A stretch of DNA of 64,000 bases. Origin: Opitutia bacterium. Lineage in GTDB: Bacteria > Verrucomicrobiota > Verrucomicrobiia > Opitutales > Opitutaceae. The stretch is taken from the NCBI GenBank assembly GCA_016217545.1, contig JACRHT010000016.1, forward strand, positions 620,001 through 684,000, written 5' to 3'. A program made the translations under genes and the position numbers. The stretch's first letter is position 1; every line of letters begins with the position of its first letter. The notes under the pieces are model-generated. The model was given only the letters and a program-made list of their open reading frames with translations, made no database searches and was not told the DNA's origin. Positions 7,757-16,143 of the stretch are shown one piece after another.

Positions 7757-9244
7757 ATGTCTCGCTCCCCGCGTTTCCCCTTCCGCCGTTGGCTCGCGCC
7801 GGCGCTCGCGCTATTGATCGCGGTCGCATCGCGCGCCGAGGCCGTTCGCCTCATGGCCGTGGGCGACTCGATCACCGCCGGCGCCGACTTTTTTTCCTGC
7901 TACCGTTTTCCGCTCTGGGAGAAACTGTTCGCGGCAGGCTACGTCGTGGAATTCGTGGGCACGCAAACCAGCGAAACCCGCGTCGGCCCTCTCGCCCACG
8001 AAGGCTACGGCGGCAAGAACACGGAATTCCTCGCCGCGACCATTCCCGAGCATTTTCGCGCCCACCCGGCCGACATCGTCCTGCTCCACAGCGGACACAA
8101 CCACACGGTCGAGGAGCAGCCGGTGCCGGGAATCGTCGACGCGACAGAAAAACTCATCGCCGCATTTCGCGCCGCGAACCCACGCGTCACCGTGCTGCTC
8201 GCGCAGGTGATTCCCGCCGGCAAATTGCCGAAATACTCCTACCTCCCCGAGCTGAACGCCGCGCTCGCCACTCTCGCGCAACGTTTGGATCGTCCGGAGC
8301 AACGCGTCATCCTCGTCGATCAGGCAACTGGTTTCGATTGGGCGACCGACACCGTCGCCGACAAGGTCCACCCGAACGCACTCGGCGCGGAGAAGATGGC
8401 GCAGCGGTGGTTCGACGCGCTGCGCGAGGTGTTGCCAAAACCGGCGCGCGAGTTCGCGCCTCGCCGCGTGCTCTATAAGCAGGCCGGCGATACGGCGCTG
8501 CAGCTTCACGTTTTCTCTCCCTCCGACCAACGCACGGCGGCTCCCACCCGCGGCCGGCCCGCGATCGTGTTCTTCTACGGCGGCGGCTGGACGCACGGCA
8601 CGCCCGTGCAGCTCTATCCGGAATGCGCCTTCTTCGCTGACCGCGGCCTCGTCGCGATCAGCGCCGACTACCGCATCGCTTCCGCGCACGGCGCCACGCC
8701 GTTCGACGGCGCAGCCGACGCCCGCTCGGCGCTCCGCTGGGTGCGGGCGCACGCGCACGAACTCGGCATCGACCCCGCGCGCATCGCCGCCGCGGGTGCC
8801 TCGGCCGGCGGCCAACTCGCTGCCATCACCGCGCTGGCATCGGGACCCGACGACCCGGCCGACGACCGTAGCGTCTCTCCTCGCCCCGATGCCTTGCTGC
8901 TCTGGTATCCAGTGCTCGACACGGGGCCGGCCGGTTTCGGCCACGCGCTTTTCGGCGACCGTTTCGCGGAACTCTCCCCGCTCGCCCTCGTTCGCGCCGC
9001 GCCGGAACGTCTGCCTCCCACGCTCATTTTGATGGGTGACACAGACAGCGCGACGCCGCTGGCGACGTTGCGCGCCTTCGAAAGCGCCGCCCGCACGGCG
9101 CGCCGCACCTGCGACGTCGTCGTGTTCCCCGGCGGCAAACACCCGCTCTACGCCTACCGCGAAGGCGGAGAGCCCATCCGCGGCCGCACGCTCGCCGCGG
9201 CGGTCAAGTTTCTCGAGGCACTCGGCTGGCTTCCCGTTCACTGA
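7757..9244 (+). CDS. Secreted two-module esterase: SGNH hydrolase + alpha/beta hydrolase
   Basis: A 495-residue protein with a signal peptide (about 1-26) and two different esterase folds. Module 1 (about 28-230) is SGNH/GDSL: VGDSITAG gives the nucleophile Ser38, GHNH is block III and DKVHPN supplies Asp202 and His205. Module 2 (about 237-495) is an alpha/beta hydrolase of the BD-FAE/acetyl-xylan type: FYGGGW oxyanion loop, GASAGG nucleophile Ser349, GDTD Asp428 and GGKH His462. Both triads look complete, so the protein probably removes two kinds of ester (for example acetyl and feruloyl or methyl) from a plant polysaccharide. The start at 7757 is the ATG in front of the signal peptide. Candidate LacI-A operators lie upstream and at its stop codon. 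Confidence 0.85.
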   Translation: MSRSPRFPFRRWLAPALALLIAVASRAEAVRLMAVGDSITAGADFFSCYRFPLWEKLFAAGYVVEFVGTQTSETRVGPLAHEGYGGKNTEFLAATIPEHFRAHPADIVLLHSGHNHTVEEQPVPGIVDATEKLIAAFRAANPRVTVLLAQVIPAGKLPKYSYLPELNAALATLAQRLDRPEQRVILVDQATGFDWATDTVADKVHPNALGAEKMAQRWFDALREVLPKPAREFAPRRVLYKQAGDTALQLHVFSPSDQRTAAPTRGRPAIVFFYGGGWTHGTPVQLYPECAFFADRGLVAISADYRIASAHGATPFDGAADARSALRWVRAHAHELGIDPARIAAAGASAGGQLAAITALASGPDDPADDRSVSPRPDALLLWYPVLDTGPAGFGHALFGDRFAELSPLALVRAAPERLPPTLILMGDTDSATPLATLRAFESAARTARRTCDVVVFPGGKHPLYAYREGGEPIRGRTLAAAVKFLEALGWLPVH

Positions 9245-9254
9245 GCGATTTCAG
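9241..9254. promoter_or_regulatory. Candidate LacI-A operator, copy 3
   Basis: CTGAGCGATTTCAG, 47 bases before the GH2 ATG. Its TGA is also the stop codon of the esterase gene. It is the reverse complement of the copy at 7665-7678, base for base. Confidence 0.65.
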
Positions 9255-9300
9255 TGTGGCGCGATTCGCGCCACCTTCGGCGGCTCGCGACAGTGCGGAC

Positions 9301-11892
9301 ATGCCACCCCGCCCGCGGCCGCTCCTCCGCGCTCTCGTTTTCGTCGCTTCGCTCGGCGTCGCCGCGACGGGCTGGGCGGATCGCGAACGCCTCCTGCTCG
9401 ATTTCGGCTGGAAATTCCACCTCGGCGATCCGGTGGGACTCAACCCGGCCATCTTCACCTATCCCGAAGTCGACGCGCTGGAGCGCACCGGCCGCGCCCA
9501 TCTGGACGACGAGCCGAAGCTCGTCCCGCTGCGCCGCACGGCCGCCGACATCAACGTCGCGCCGGCCGTCGCCTTTGCCCAACCCGACTTCGATGATCGC
9601 GCATGGCGCCAACTCGACTTGCCGCACGACTGGGCGGTCGAGCTGCCGTTCAACCCCAAGGCGCTGCGCAATCACGGCTACAAGAACATGGGGGCTGGCG
9701 TCGGCGCGCAAAACTCCTGGGAGGCGCTCGAAATGGGCCAGAGCGCGCAGGCCCTCGGCGGCGTGTCGGGCAACACGATCGGCTGGTATCGCCGCAGCTT
9801 CGACCTCGTCGCGAGCGACCGCGGCGGCGCGCTCTGGGTCGAGTTCGACGGCGTCTACCGCAACTGCCTCGTCTGGTTCAATGGCCGCTGCCTCGGCCGA
9901 AACGTCAGCGGCTACAGCAGCTTCAAGTTCGACCTCGCGCCCTTCGCCCACTTCGGCGGCCGCAACACACTCGTCGTTCGCGTCGACGCCTCGCGCACCG
10001 AGGGCTGGTTCTACGAGGGCGCCGGCATCTACCGCCACACGTGGCTGGTGAAAACGCCGCCGCTCCACGTCGCGCATTGGGGCACCTTTGTTTCAACGAC
10101 GCTCGCGCCCGACGGCACCGCCACCGTGCAGGCGCAAACCACCGTGCGCAACTCCGGCGCGCAATCCGCCCGCGGGATGCTCGTTTCGCGCGTGCTCGAT
10201 CCCGACGGACGCAGCATCGCAGAGGCGACGACATCCGAGTTCGAAATCGCCGCCGGGGCCGAGACGACGCTGACGCCACAGCTCACGGTGCCCGCGCCAC
10301 AACTCTGGTCACCCGAGACGCCGATGCTCTACCGGCTCGTTTCCGAAGTGCGCCCTATCGTCGCGGCCCCGATCGAGCCGACCGTGCCCGATCGCTACGA
10401 GACGACCTTCGGCATCCGCACCATCCGTTTCGATTCCACCCAGGGCTTTTTGCTCAACGGAAAGAAATACGTCATTCGCGGCCTCGGCGTGCACCAGGAC
10501 CATGCGGGCGTCGGCTCCGCCGTGCCCGACGCCGTGCAGGAATTTCGCATCCGCCGCTTGAAGGAAATGGGCGCGAACACCTATCGCACCGCGCACCACC
10601 CGCACTCGCCGGCGATCCTCGAAGCTTGCGATCGGCTTGGTCTGCTGGTCGTCGATGAGAACCGCCGCTTCGACGACACGCCCGAAACCCTGAGCCAGAT
10701 CGAGCGACTCATCCGCCGCGACCGCAATCACCCGAGCGTCGTCCTGTGGTCGCTCGGCAACGAGGAATTCCGCGACCGCATGCAGGGCGAGCCGTGGGGC
10801 GAACCGATCGCGCGCACCATCCAAGCCCTCGTGAAACGACTCGACCCCACACGCCAGACCATGATGCCGATGAACGCCGATTGGGGGAAAGGGTTCTCGC
10901 ACATCGTCGACGTGATGGGGTTCAATTACCTGAAACTCGGCGACGTCGACAAATTCCACGCCGATCACCCGCACATCCCCGCGATCAGCAGCGAGGAATC
11001 CTCCGCGGTCTCGACGCGCGGCATCTACATTGAAGACCGCGTCCGCGCCTACGTCACCGCCTACGGGGACAAAGTCCCGCCGTGGGGTTCGCGCAACGAG
11101 CAATGGCTGCCCTATTTCGAGGCGCGCCCGTGGGTCGCCGGCGTGCTGATGTGGGCCGCCTTCGACTGGCGCGGCGAGCAGTGGCCCTACGACTGGCCCG
11201 CGATCAACTGCCAGTTCGGCGTCCTGGATACGTGCGGCTTCGCCAAGGACAGTTTCCATTTCCTCCAAGCCTGGTGGTCCGACCGCGAGGTGTTGCACCT
11301 CCTGCCGCACTGGAACTGGGCCGTGCGCGACAAAGAGCCGATCGCCGTCCGCGCCTACACCAACGCCGACGAAGTCGAACTCTTCCTCAACGACCAGAGC
11401 CTCGGCCGCAAAGCCGTCCCGCGCGGCGGCTACGTCGAGTGGCCCGTCGTCTACCAAGCCGGCACGCTCCGCGCCGAAGGCTATCGCGCCGGTCAGCGCG
11501 TGAGCTCCGCGAAAAGCGAAACCGCCGGCCCGGCCGCCGAAATCACGCTCACGCCCGACCGCGCGACACTCCGCGGCGACGGCGAGGACTGCGCTCTCGT
11601 CACCGTTTCCGCGCGCGACAGCGAAGGCCGTTTCGTGCCGACCGCGAGCGACGCCGTGGAATTCGAACTCTCCGGCCCCGGTCGCATCATCGGCGTCGGC
11701 AACGGCGACCCGTCGTGCCACGAACCCGACAAGGGCACCCGCCGCAGCCTCTTCAACGGTCTCGCGCAGGTGATCGTCCAAACGACGAAAACCGCGGGCC
11801 CGATCGTCCTCACCGCGCGCGCTCCGGGACTGCCACCCGCGAAACTCACGCTCACCGCCGCTCCTGCCACGCCGCGCCCGGCCGTGCCCTGA
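9301..11892 (+). CDS. Secreted GH2 beta-galactosidase-type glycosidase
   Basis: An 863-residue GH2 enzyme. It has a signal peptide (about 1-26), a jelly-roll sugar-binding domain (about 30-250), an Ig-like domain (about 255-375), a TIM barrel (about 380-660), and C-terminal domains including a DUF4982-like segment and an invasin/Big-like domain (about 750-855). Catalytic residues are visible: acid/base Glu488 in WSLGNE and nucleophile Glu565 in ISSEES. GH2 members of this layout act on beta-galactosides, and less often on beta-glucuronides or other beta-glycosides. The acidic VDENRRF replaces the usual loop after strand 3, so the exact sugar is uncertain. The ATG at 9301 was chosen over a GTG at 9256 because the signal peptide begins there. 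Candidate operators precede it. Confidence 0.88.
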   Translation: MPPRPRPLLRALVFVASLGVAATGWADRERLLLDFGWKFHLGDPVGLNPAIFTYPEVDALERTGRAHLDDEPKLVPLRRTAADINVAPAVAFAQPDFDDRAWRQLDLPHDWAVELPFNPKALRNHGYKNMGAGVGAQNSWEALEMGQSAQALGGVSGNTIGWYRRSFDLVASDRGGALWVEFDGVYRNCLVWFNGRCLGRNVSGYSSFKFDLAPFAHFGGRNTLVVRVDASRTEGWFYEGAGIYRHTWLVKTPPLHVAHWGTFVSTTLAPDGTATVQAQTTVRNSGAQSARGMLVSRVLDPDGRSIAEATTSEFEIAAGAETTLTPQLTVPAPQLWSPETPMLYRLVSEVRPIVAAPIEPTVPDRYETTFGIRTIRFDSTQGFLLNGKKYVIRGLGVHQDHAGVGSAVPDAVQEFRIRRLKEMGANTYRTAHHPHSPAILEACDRLGLLVVDENRRFDDTPETLSQIERLIRRDRNHPSVVLWSLGNEEFRDRMQGEPWGEPIARTIQALVKRLDPTRQTMMPMNADWGKGFSHIVDVMGFNYLKLGDVDKFHADHPHIPAISSEESSAVSTRGIYIEDRVRAYVTAYGDKVPPWGSRNEQWLPYFEARPWVAGVLMWAAFDWRGEQWPYDWPAINCQFGVLDTCGFAKDSFHFLQAWWSDREVLHLLPHWNWAVRDKEPIAVRAYTNADEVELFLNDQSLGRKAVPRGGYVEWPVVYQAGTLRAEGYRAGQRVSSAKSETAGPAAEITLTPDRATLRGDGEDCALVTVSARDSEGRFVPTASDAVEFELSGPGRIIGVGNGDPSCHEPDKGTRRSLFNGLAQVIVQTTKTAGPIVLTARAPGLPPAKLTLTAAPATPRPAVP

Positions 11893-11905
11893 TTTCCCTT
11901 TCCTG

Positions 11906-13711
11906 ATGACCCGTCACGAACTTCACACCGACTTCGTCGTCGTAGGCGGCGGCTTGGCCGGCGTCTGCGCCGCGATCGCCGCCGCCCGCAACGGCGCCAA
12001 AGTCGTCCTCGTCCAGGACCGCTCCGTCCTCGGCGGCAACGCCTCCAGCGAAGTCCGCATGCACGTCGTCGGCGCCGACGTCCACGGCCGACGTCCCGGC
12101 GCGCGCGAATCCGGCCTGATCGAGGAACTCCGCCTCGAAGACGCCTGCCGCAACCCGCACCGCTCCTACTCGCAGTGGGACTTGCTGCTCTACGAAAAGG
12201 TCACCGCCGAGCCGAACATCACGCTGCTCCTCGACACGGTCTGCACCGGGTGCGCGACCGAGGACAGCGGCAACGGCACGCGCCGCATCGTCTCGCTTGA
12301 TGCCGTGCGCCACTCGACCGAGGACGAGTTCCGCATCCACGCCCCCGTCTTCGCCGACTGTTCCGGCGACGGCCGGCTCGGCAGCGAGGCGGGCGCGCTG
12401 TTCACCGTTGGCCGCGAGGCGAAGAGCGATTTCGGCGAACCGCTCGCCCTCGACGCCGCTGACCGCCAGACGCTCGGCAGCTCCATCATGTTCACCGCGC
12501 GCCGTCACGAACAGCCGCAGCCGTTCCGCGCTCCGGCCTGGGCGCGCAAATTCCAAAAACACGAGTTCCGCCTGCGTCCGTTCGACGGCTACGAATACGG
12601 CTACTGGTGGGCCGAATGGGGCGGCCAGCTGGATACGTTGAAAGACAACGCCACGATCCGCCACGAGTTGCTCCGGATCGCGCTCGGCATCTGGGATTAC
12701 GTGAAAAACTCCGGCGACCATCCCGGCTCGGCGAACTGGGCGCTCGACTGGGTCGGCGCCGTGCCCGGCAAGCGCGAATCGCGTCGCTTCGTCGGCCACC
12801 ACGTGCTCACGCAGCAGGACCTCGAGTCCGCGCCGGCGTTTCCCGACGCCGTCGCCTTCGGCGGCTGGCCGCTCGACCTGCACCCGCCGAGCGGCATCGA
12901 CGCCATCGACGAGGCCCCGTGCCGTCACATCCACCTCAAGCACGTTTATCCGATTCCGCTGCGGGCGCTCTGCTCGCGCAACATCGGCAACCTGCTCTTC
13001 GCCGGCCGCAACATCAGCGCCACGCACGTCGCCTTCGCCAGCACGCGCGTGATGGCCACCTGCGCCGTCATGGGACAGGCCGTCGGCACCGCCGCCGCGC
13101 TCTACGCTCCCGCCGCACCGCGCTCCCTCACGGAACACTTCTCCGGCACCGCCCTCGTGGCTCTGCAGCAACGCCTGCTCCGCGACGACGCCTTCCTGCC
13201 GGGCGTTCGGGCCGCCGATCCCGCCAATCTCGCGTCCCGCGCGCAGGCGAGTGCCTCCAGCGCCGCCGCCAACGCCGCCGCCACCCTCGTGCTCGACGGC
13301 GCCACGCGCGAATACCTTCCGACGCTCGGCGCCTGGGCCGACGGGCAGACCCACCGCTGGGAATCCGCCTCCCTCCCCGCTTGGCTCGAGCTCTCCTGGG
13401 ACACGCCCCAAGAAATCGCCGAGGTCCACCTCACGTTCGATTCCGGCTTCCAGCGCGAGCTGACGCTCAGCGCGAGCGATGCCACCACCCGCAAAATCAT
13501 CCGCGGTCCACAGCCGGAACTCGTGCGCGATTACGATGTCCTGCTCGACGGCGCCACCGCGCTCCGCGTGACCGGCAACTATCTCCGCAAACGCGTTCAC
13601 CGTCTCGATCGCCCACTCGTGGCGAGCCGCCTGCGCATCGCCGTTCACGCGACCAACGGCATCGACCACGCGCGCATCTTCGAAGTCCGCGCCTACGGAC
13701 CGGCCCAATAA
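11906..13711 (+). CDS. FAD-dependent oxidoreductase (PF12831 type) with C-terminal discoidin-like domain
   Basis: A 601-residue flavoprotein. The N-terminus has an ADP-binding Rossmann motif, VVGGGLAGVCAA, followed by LGGNASSEVRMHVVGAD, a signature of the FAD_oxidored (PF12831) family often annotated 'xanthan lyase-like' in polysaccharide loci. GNLLFAGRNISATHVAFASTR is the second FAD contact region. The last 170 residues (about 435-600) form a beta-rich domain resembling F5/8 type C (PAWLELSWD … IAEVHLTFDS). No signal peptide is present, so it probably works in the cytoplasm. The natural substrate of this family is unknown; its place between GH2 and an esterase suggests oxidation of a sugar or sugar derivative released from the polymer. 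It starts 13 bases after the GH2 stop. Confidence 0.82.
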   Translation: MTRHELHTDFVVVGGGLAGVCAAIAAARNGAKVVLVQDRSVLGGNASSEVRMHVVGADVHGRRPGARESGLIEELRLEDACRNPHRSYSQWDLLLYEKVTAEPNITLLLDTVCTGCATEDSGNGTRRIVSLDAVRHSTEDEFRIHAPVFADCSGDGRLGSEAGALFTVGREAKSDFGEPLALDAADRQTLGSSIMFTARRHEQPQPFRAPAWARKFQKHEFRLRPFDGYEYGYWWAEWGGQLDTLKDNATIRHELLRIALGIWDYVKNSGDHPGSANWALDWVGAVPGKRESRRFVGHHVLTQQDLESAPAFPDAVAFGGWPLDLHPPSGIDAIDEAPCRHIHLKHVYPIPLRALCSRNIGNLLFAGRNISATHVAFASTRVMATCAVMGQAVGTAAALYAPAAPRSLTEHFSGTALVALQQRLLRDDAFLPGVRAADPANLASRAQASASSAAANAAATLVLDGATREYLPTLGAWADGQTHRWESASLPAWLELSWDTPQEIAEVHLTFDSGFQRELTLSASDATTRKIIRGPQPELVRDYDVLLDGATALRVTGNYLRKRVHRLDRPLVASRLRIAVHATNGIDHARIFEVRAYGPAQ

Positions 13712-13713
13712 CC

Positions 13714-14970
13714 GTGAGCCTCCGCGCCCGCAGTCTCGTCCACCGCATCCTCGCGCTCAGCGCACTGGCCGTGGCAACGACCGCCGGCGCGCTTGACGCC
13801 TTGCACATCCGCGACGGCTGGCCACACGCGGCAGACCGCGCCGCGAGCGCGCACGAACTGCGCGTGGCCTTCCTCGGCGGCAGCATCACGGCCGCCGCCG
13901 ACGGCTGGCGCACACTCACGGTCGATCGGTTGCGCACGCTGCTGCCCGGCGCGAACATCGTGGAACTCGCCGCCGGCGTGCCCGGCACCGGCTCCGACCT
14001 CGGCGCCTGCCGTGTGGGCCGCGATGTGATCGCGCACCGTCCCGACGTCATCTTCGTCGAGTTCGCCGTCAACGACGCCGCCACACCGCCCGCGCGCATC
14101 GAGCGGACGATCGAGGGCATCGTGCGCCAGGTGAAACGCGCCAACCCCGACGCAGATCTGTGCTTCGTCTACACCCTCTCGACCCCCGGCCTCGCGGAGC
14201 TCCAAGCCGGACGCATGCCCCCGGCCGCAGCCGCGATGGAAACCGTCGCCGCGCACTACGGCATCCCCTCGCTGCATTTCGGCGTGGAAGTCGCCCGCCG
14301 CGTCGCCGCAGGCGAACTCGTCTTCAAAGGCACCGCAACGGACGTCGACCGCGCCTTCTCGCTCGACGGCGTGCATCCCACCGCCGCCGGCCATCGCGTC
14401 TACTTCGAACAGCTCGCCGCAGCGCTCCCGCAGTTCCTCGCGACCCGCCATGCCGGACCCGGCCTCCCGCCCCCGCTGCATCCCGACAACTGGGAGCGCG
14501 CGACGCTGCGCGAGATCGAGCCGGCCTTGTTCCGCGGCGAGTGGGCATCCGTGCCGCTTGATGACCCAAACCTCCGCGGCGCAACGAAGGCCCTCCTGCC
14601 GCCAACTTGGCGCACAGCGACGCCTGGCGCCGCGCTCGAATGGGAGTTCACCGGCACGCGCTTCGGCCTGCTCGGCATCGCCGCTCCCGACAGCGGCGAG
14701 TTCGTCGTGACCATCGACAACCAACCGCCCGAGCGCGCCACGTTCTTCGACGCCTACGTCACGCCCACATTCTGCCGCCAGACGATGTGGTTCTTCCCCC
14801 ACGAACTCACGGCCGGCCGCCACCACGTGCGCATCGAGCTGAGCGCGCGTCCCGTCGACAAAGCAGCAATAAAAGCCCGCGCCGGCAAGGCCCTCGAGCC
14901 CACGGCCGCTTTTGCGCCGCAGCGCCTCACGCTCAGCGGCCTCCTGACCGTCGACACCGCCGCGAAATGA
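13714..14970 (+). CDS. Secreted SGNH/GDSL-type esterase with C-terminal beta domain
   Basis: A 418-residue protein starting at a GTG two bases after the FAD gene stop (13711). It has a signal peptide (about 1-26). The SGNH domain (about 48-245) has FLGGSITA with nucleophile Ser57 (GGS replaces the usual GDS), FAVND as block III and LDGVHPT as the Asp/His block. A C-terminal beta-sandwich (about 290-415) containing GAALEWEFTGTRFGLLG resembles the accessory domain of bacterial acetyl-esterases. The likely role is deacetylation of polysaccharide fragments, extending the work of the two-module esterase. The next gene can start by an ATGA overlap at 14967, which indicates translational coupling. 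Confidence 0.78.
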   Translation: MSLRARSLVHRILALSALAVATTAGALDALHIRDGWPHAADRAASAHELRVAFLGGSITAAADGWRTLTVDRLRTLLPGANIVELAAGVPGTGSDLGACRVGRDVIAHRPDVIFVEFAVNDAATPPARIERTIEGIVRQVKRANPDADLCFVYTLSTPGLAELQAGRMPPAAAAMETVAAHYGIPSLHFGVEVARRVAAGELVFKGTATDVDRAFSLDGVHPTAAGHRVYFEQLAAALPQFLATRHAGPGLPPPLHPDNWERATLREIEPALFRGEWASVPLDDPNLRGATKALLPPTWRTATPGAALEWEFTGTRFGLLGIAAPDSGEFVVTIDNQPPERATFFDAYVTPTFCRQTMWFFPHELTAGRHHVRIELSARPVDKAAIKARAGKALEPTAAFAPQRLTLSGLLTVDTAAK

Positions 14971-15012
14971 GCCCGCCCCGCACTGCACCATTGCCCCGCG
15001 ACGCGGCTGCCA

Positions 15013-15026
15013 CTGAATTCGTTCAG
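15013..15026. promoter_or_regulatory. Candidate LacI-A operator, copy 4 (autoregulatory position)
   Basis: CTGAATTCGTTCAG, the best palindrome of the set (CTGAA-TTCG-TTCAG), ending 3 bases before the ATG at 15030 of the LacI-family gene. If translation starts instead at 14967, the same bases encode TEFVQ inside the reading frame. Confidence 0.65.
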
Positions 15027-15029
15027 CCC

Positions 15030-16067
15030 ATGACGTCCCCACGCCGCTGCACGATCAAGGACATCGCCGCCCAGGCGGGCGTCGCCGTCTCCACCGTCTC
15101 CTACGCCCTGCGCAATCACCCGAGCATCCCCGCCGCCACCTGCCGGCGCATTCAGGCGGTCGGGGAAAAACTCGGCTACCGTCCCGACCCGCAGATCTCG
15201 GCGCTGATGGCGCACATCGGGCGCGGCCGGGCCGTGCCCTCCTCCGGCCGCATCGCGCTCGTCTGGATGCAAGGGCGGCGCGCGGCCACCCGCTCCGAGG
15301 GTTTCTTCGTGCAAGTGCGCGACGGTGCAGCGGCGCGCGCGCAACTGCGCGGCTACCACATCGAGGAATTCTGGCCCGACGAGGATCGCCTGAGCGGCGC
15401 GCGACTCTCGGGCATCCTTCGCGCTCGCGGCATCCAGAGCGTCATCTTCACACCGAGCATCGAGGGAGTCGCCGCCGACTACGCACTGGCGTGGGAACAC
15501 TTCGCGTGCGTCGTATTGGGCCACGCGCGCTGGCCGGTGGAGCTGCACCGCGTCGCGCATGACCACTACCACGCCGTCTGCGATTGCCTGCAGCGCATGA
15601 CCGCTGCGGGCGTGAAGTCGCCGGCGATCGTCCTGACCGAGGAGATCAACCAGCGCACGGACAGCGCGGTGAAGGCGGCGTTCATGACGCATCACCCGAT
15701 CGAGGCCCGCGCGCGCGGGCTCATCTACGCGCTCGACCAGCGCGGCGCGCGATCGTTCTCGAGCTGGCTGCGCACACACGCGCCTGACGGCGTGCTCCTG
15801 CTCCGCCGCGAGATGTGGGACGAGATCGAGTCACCGCGCCTGCGCGAGTTGCGTGCCGCCGGCCGCGTCTGGTGCGCGAACTGGCAGGCGGACGACCCGC
15901 TGGCGCTGCCGGGCATCCAGCAGCGCTACGATCTCGCCGCGCGCGCCGCGGTCGACCTCGTCACCGGTCTGGAGCAAAGCCGCAGCCTCGGCCTGCCCGA
16001 TCACCCGCAAAGCGTCCAGATTCGTGGCGACTGGCGCGACCATCCCGTGCCCGCCGTCCTGCGCTGA
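15030..16067 (+). CDS. LacI-family transcriptional regulator of locus A
   Basis: A 345-residue LacI-family protein. The N-terminal HTH (about 8-55: TIKDIAAQAGVAVSTVSYAL…) is followed by a hinge and a diverged periplasmic-binding-protein-like sensor (about 65-340) that lacks several canonical residues. It probably represses locus A and is released by a sugar from the target polymer. The palindrome CTGARCRAWTTCAR occurs before the TonB receptor/esterase pair, before GH2, directly before this gene and before the MFS gene, which fits a local autoregulated repressor. Two starts are possible: 14967 (ATGA overlap with the GDSL gene, 21 residues longer) and 15030. The latter is preferred because the conserved HTH starts there and the operator would otherwise be coding. 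Confidence 0.9.
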   Translation: MTSPRRCTIKDIAAQAGVAVSTVSYALRNHPSIPAATCRRIQAVGEKLGYRPDPQISALMAHIGRGRAVPSSGRIALVWMQGRRAATRSEGFFVQVRDGAAARAQLRGYHIEEFWPDEDRLSGARLSGILRARGIQSVIFTPSIEGVAADYALAWEHFACVVLGHARWPVELHRVAHDHYHAVCDCLQRMTAAGVKSPAIVLTEEINQRTDSAVKAAFMTHHPIEARARGLIYALDQRGARSFSSWLRTHAPDGVLLLRREMWDEIESPRLRELRAAGRVWCANWQADDPLALPGIQQRYDLAARAAVDLVTGLEQSRSLGLPDHPQSVQIRGDWRDHPVPAVLR

Positions 16068-16077
16068 ACAATTTCAA
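16064..16077. promoter_or_regulatory. Candidate LacI-A operator, copy 5
   Basis: CTGAACAATTTCAA, overlapping the LacI gene stop codon (TGA 16065-16067) and 66 bases before the MFS transporter ATG. It matches CTGARCRAWTTCAR in the same orientation as the 9241 copy. Confidence 0.55.
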
Positions 16078-16143
16078 CGTCGCCGGCCTTCGCGCGCGCC
16101 GCGGCCCCGCCTTGGCTCCGTTCCTCCCCGCGCCCCACCCCGC

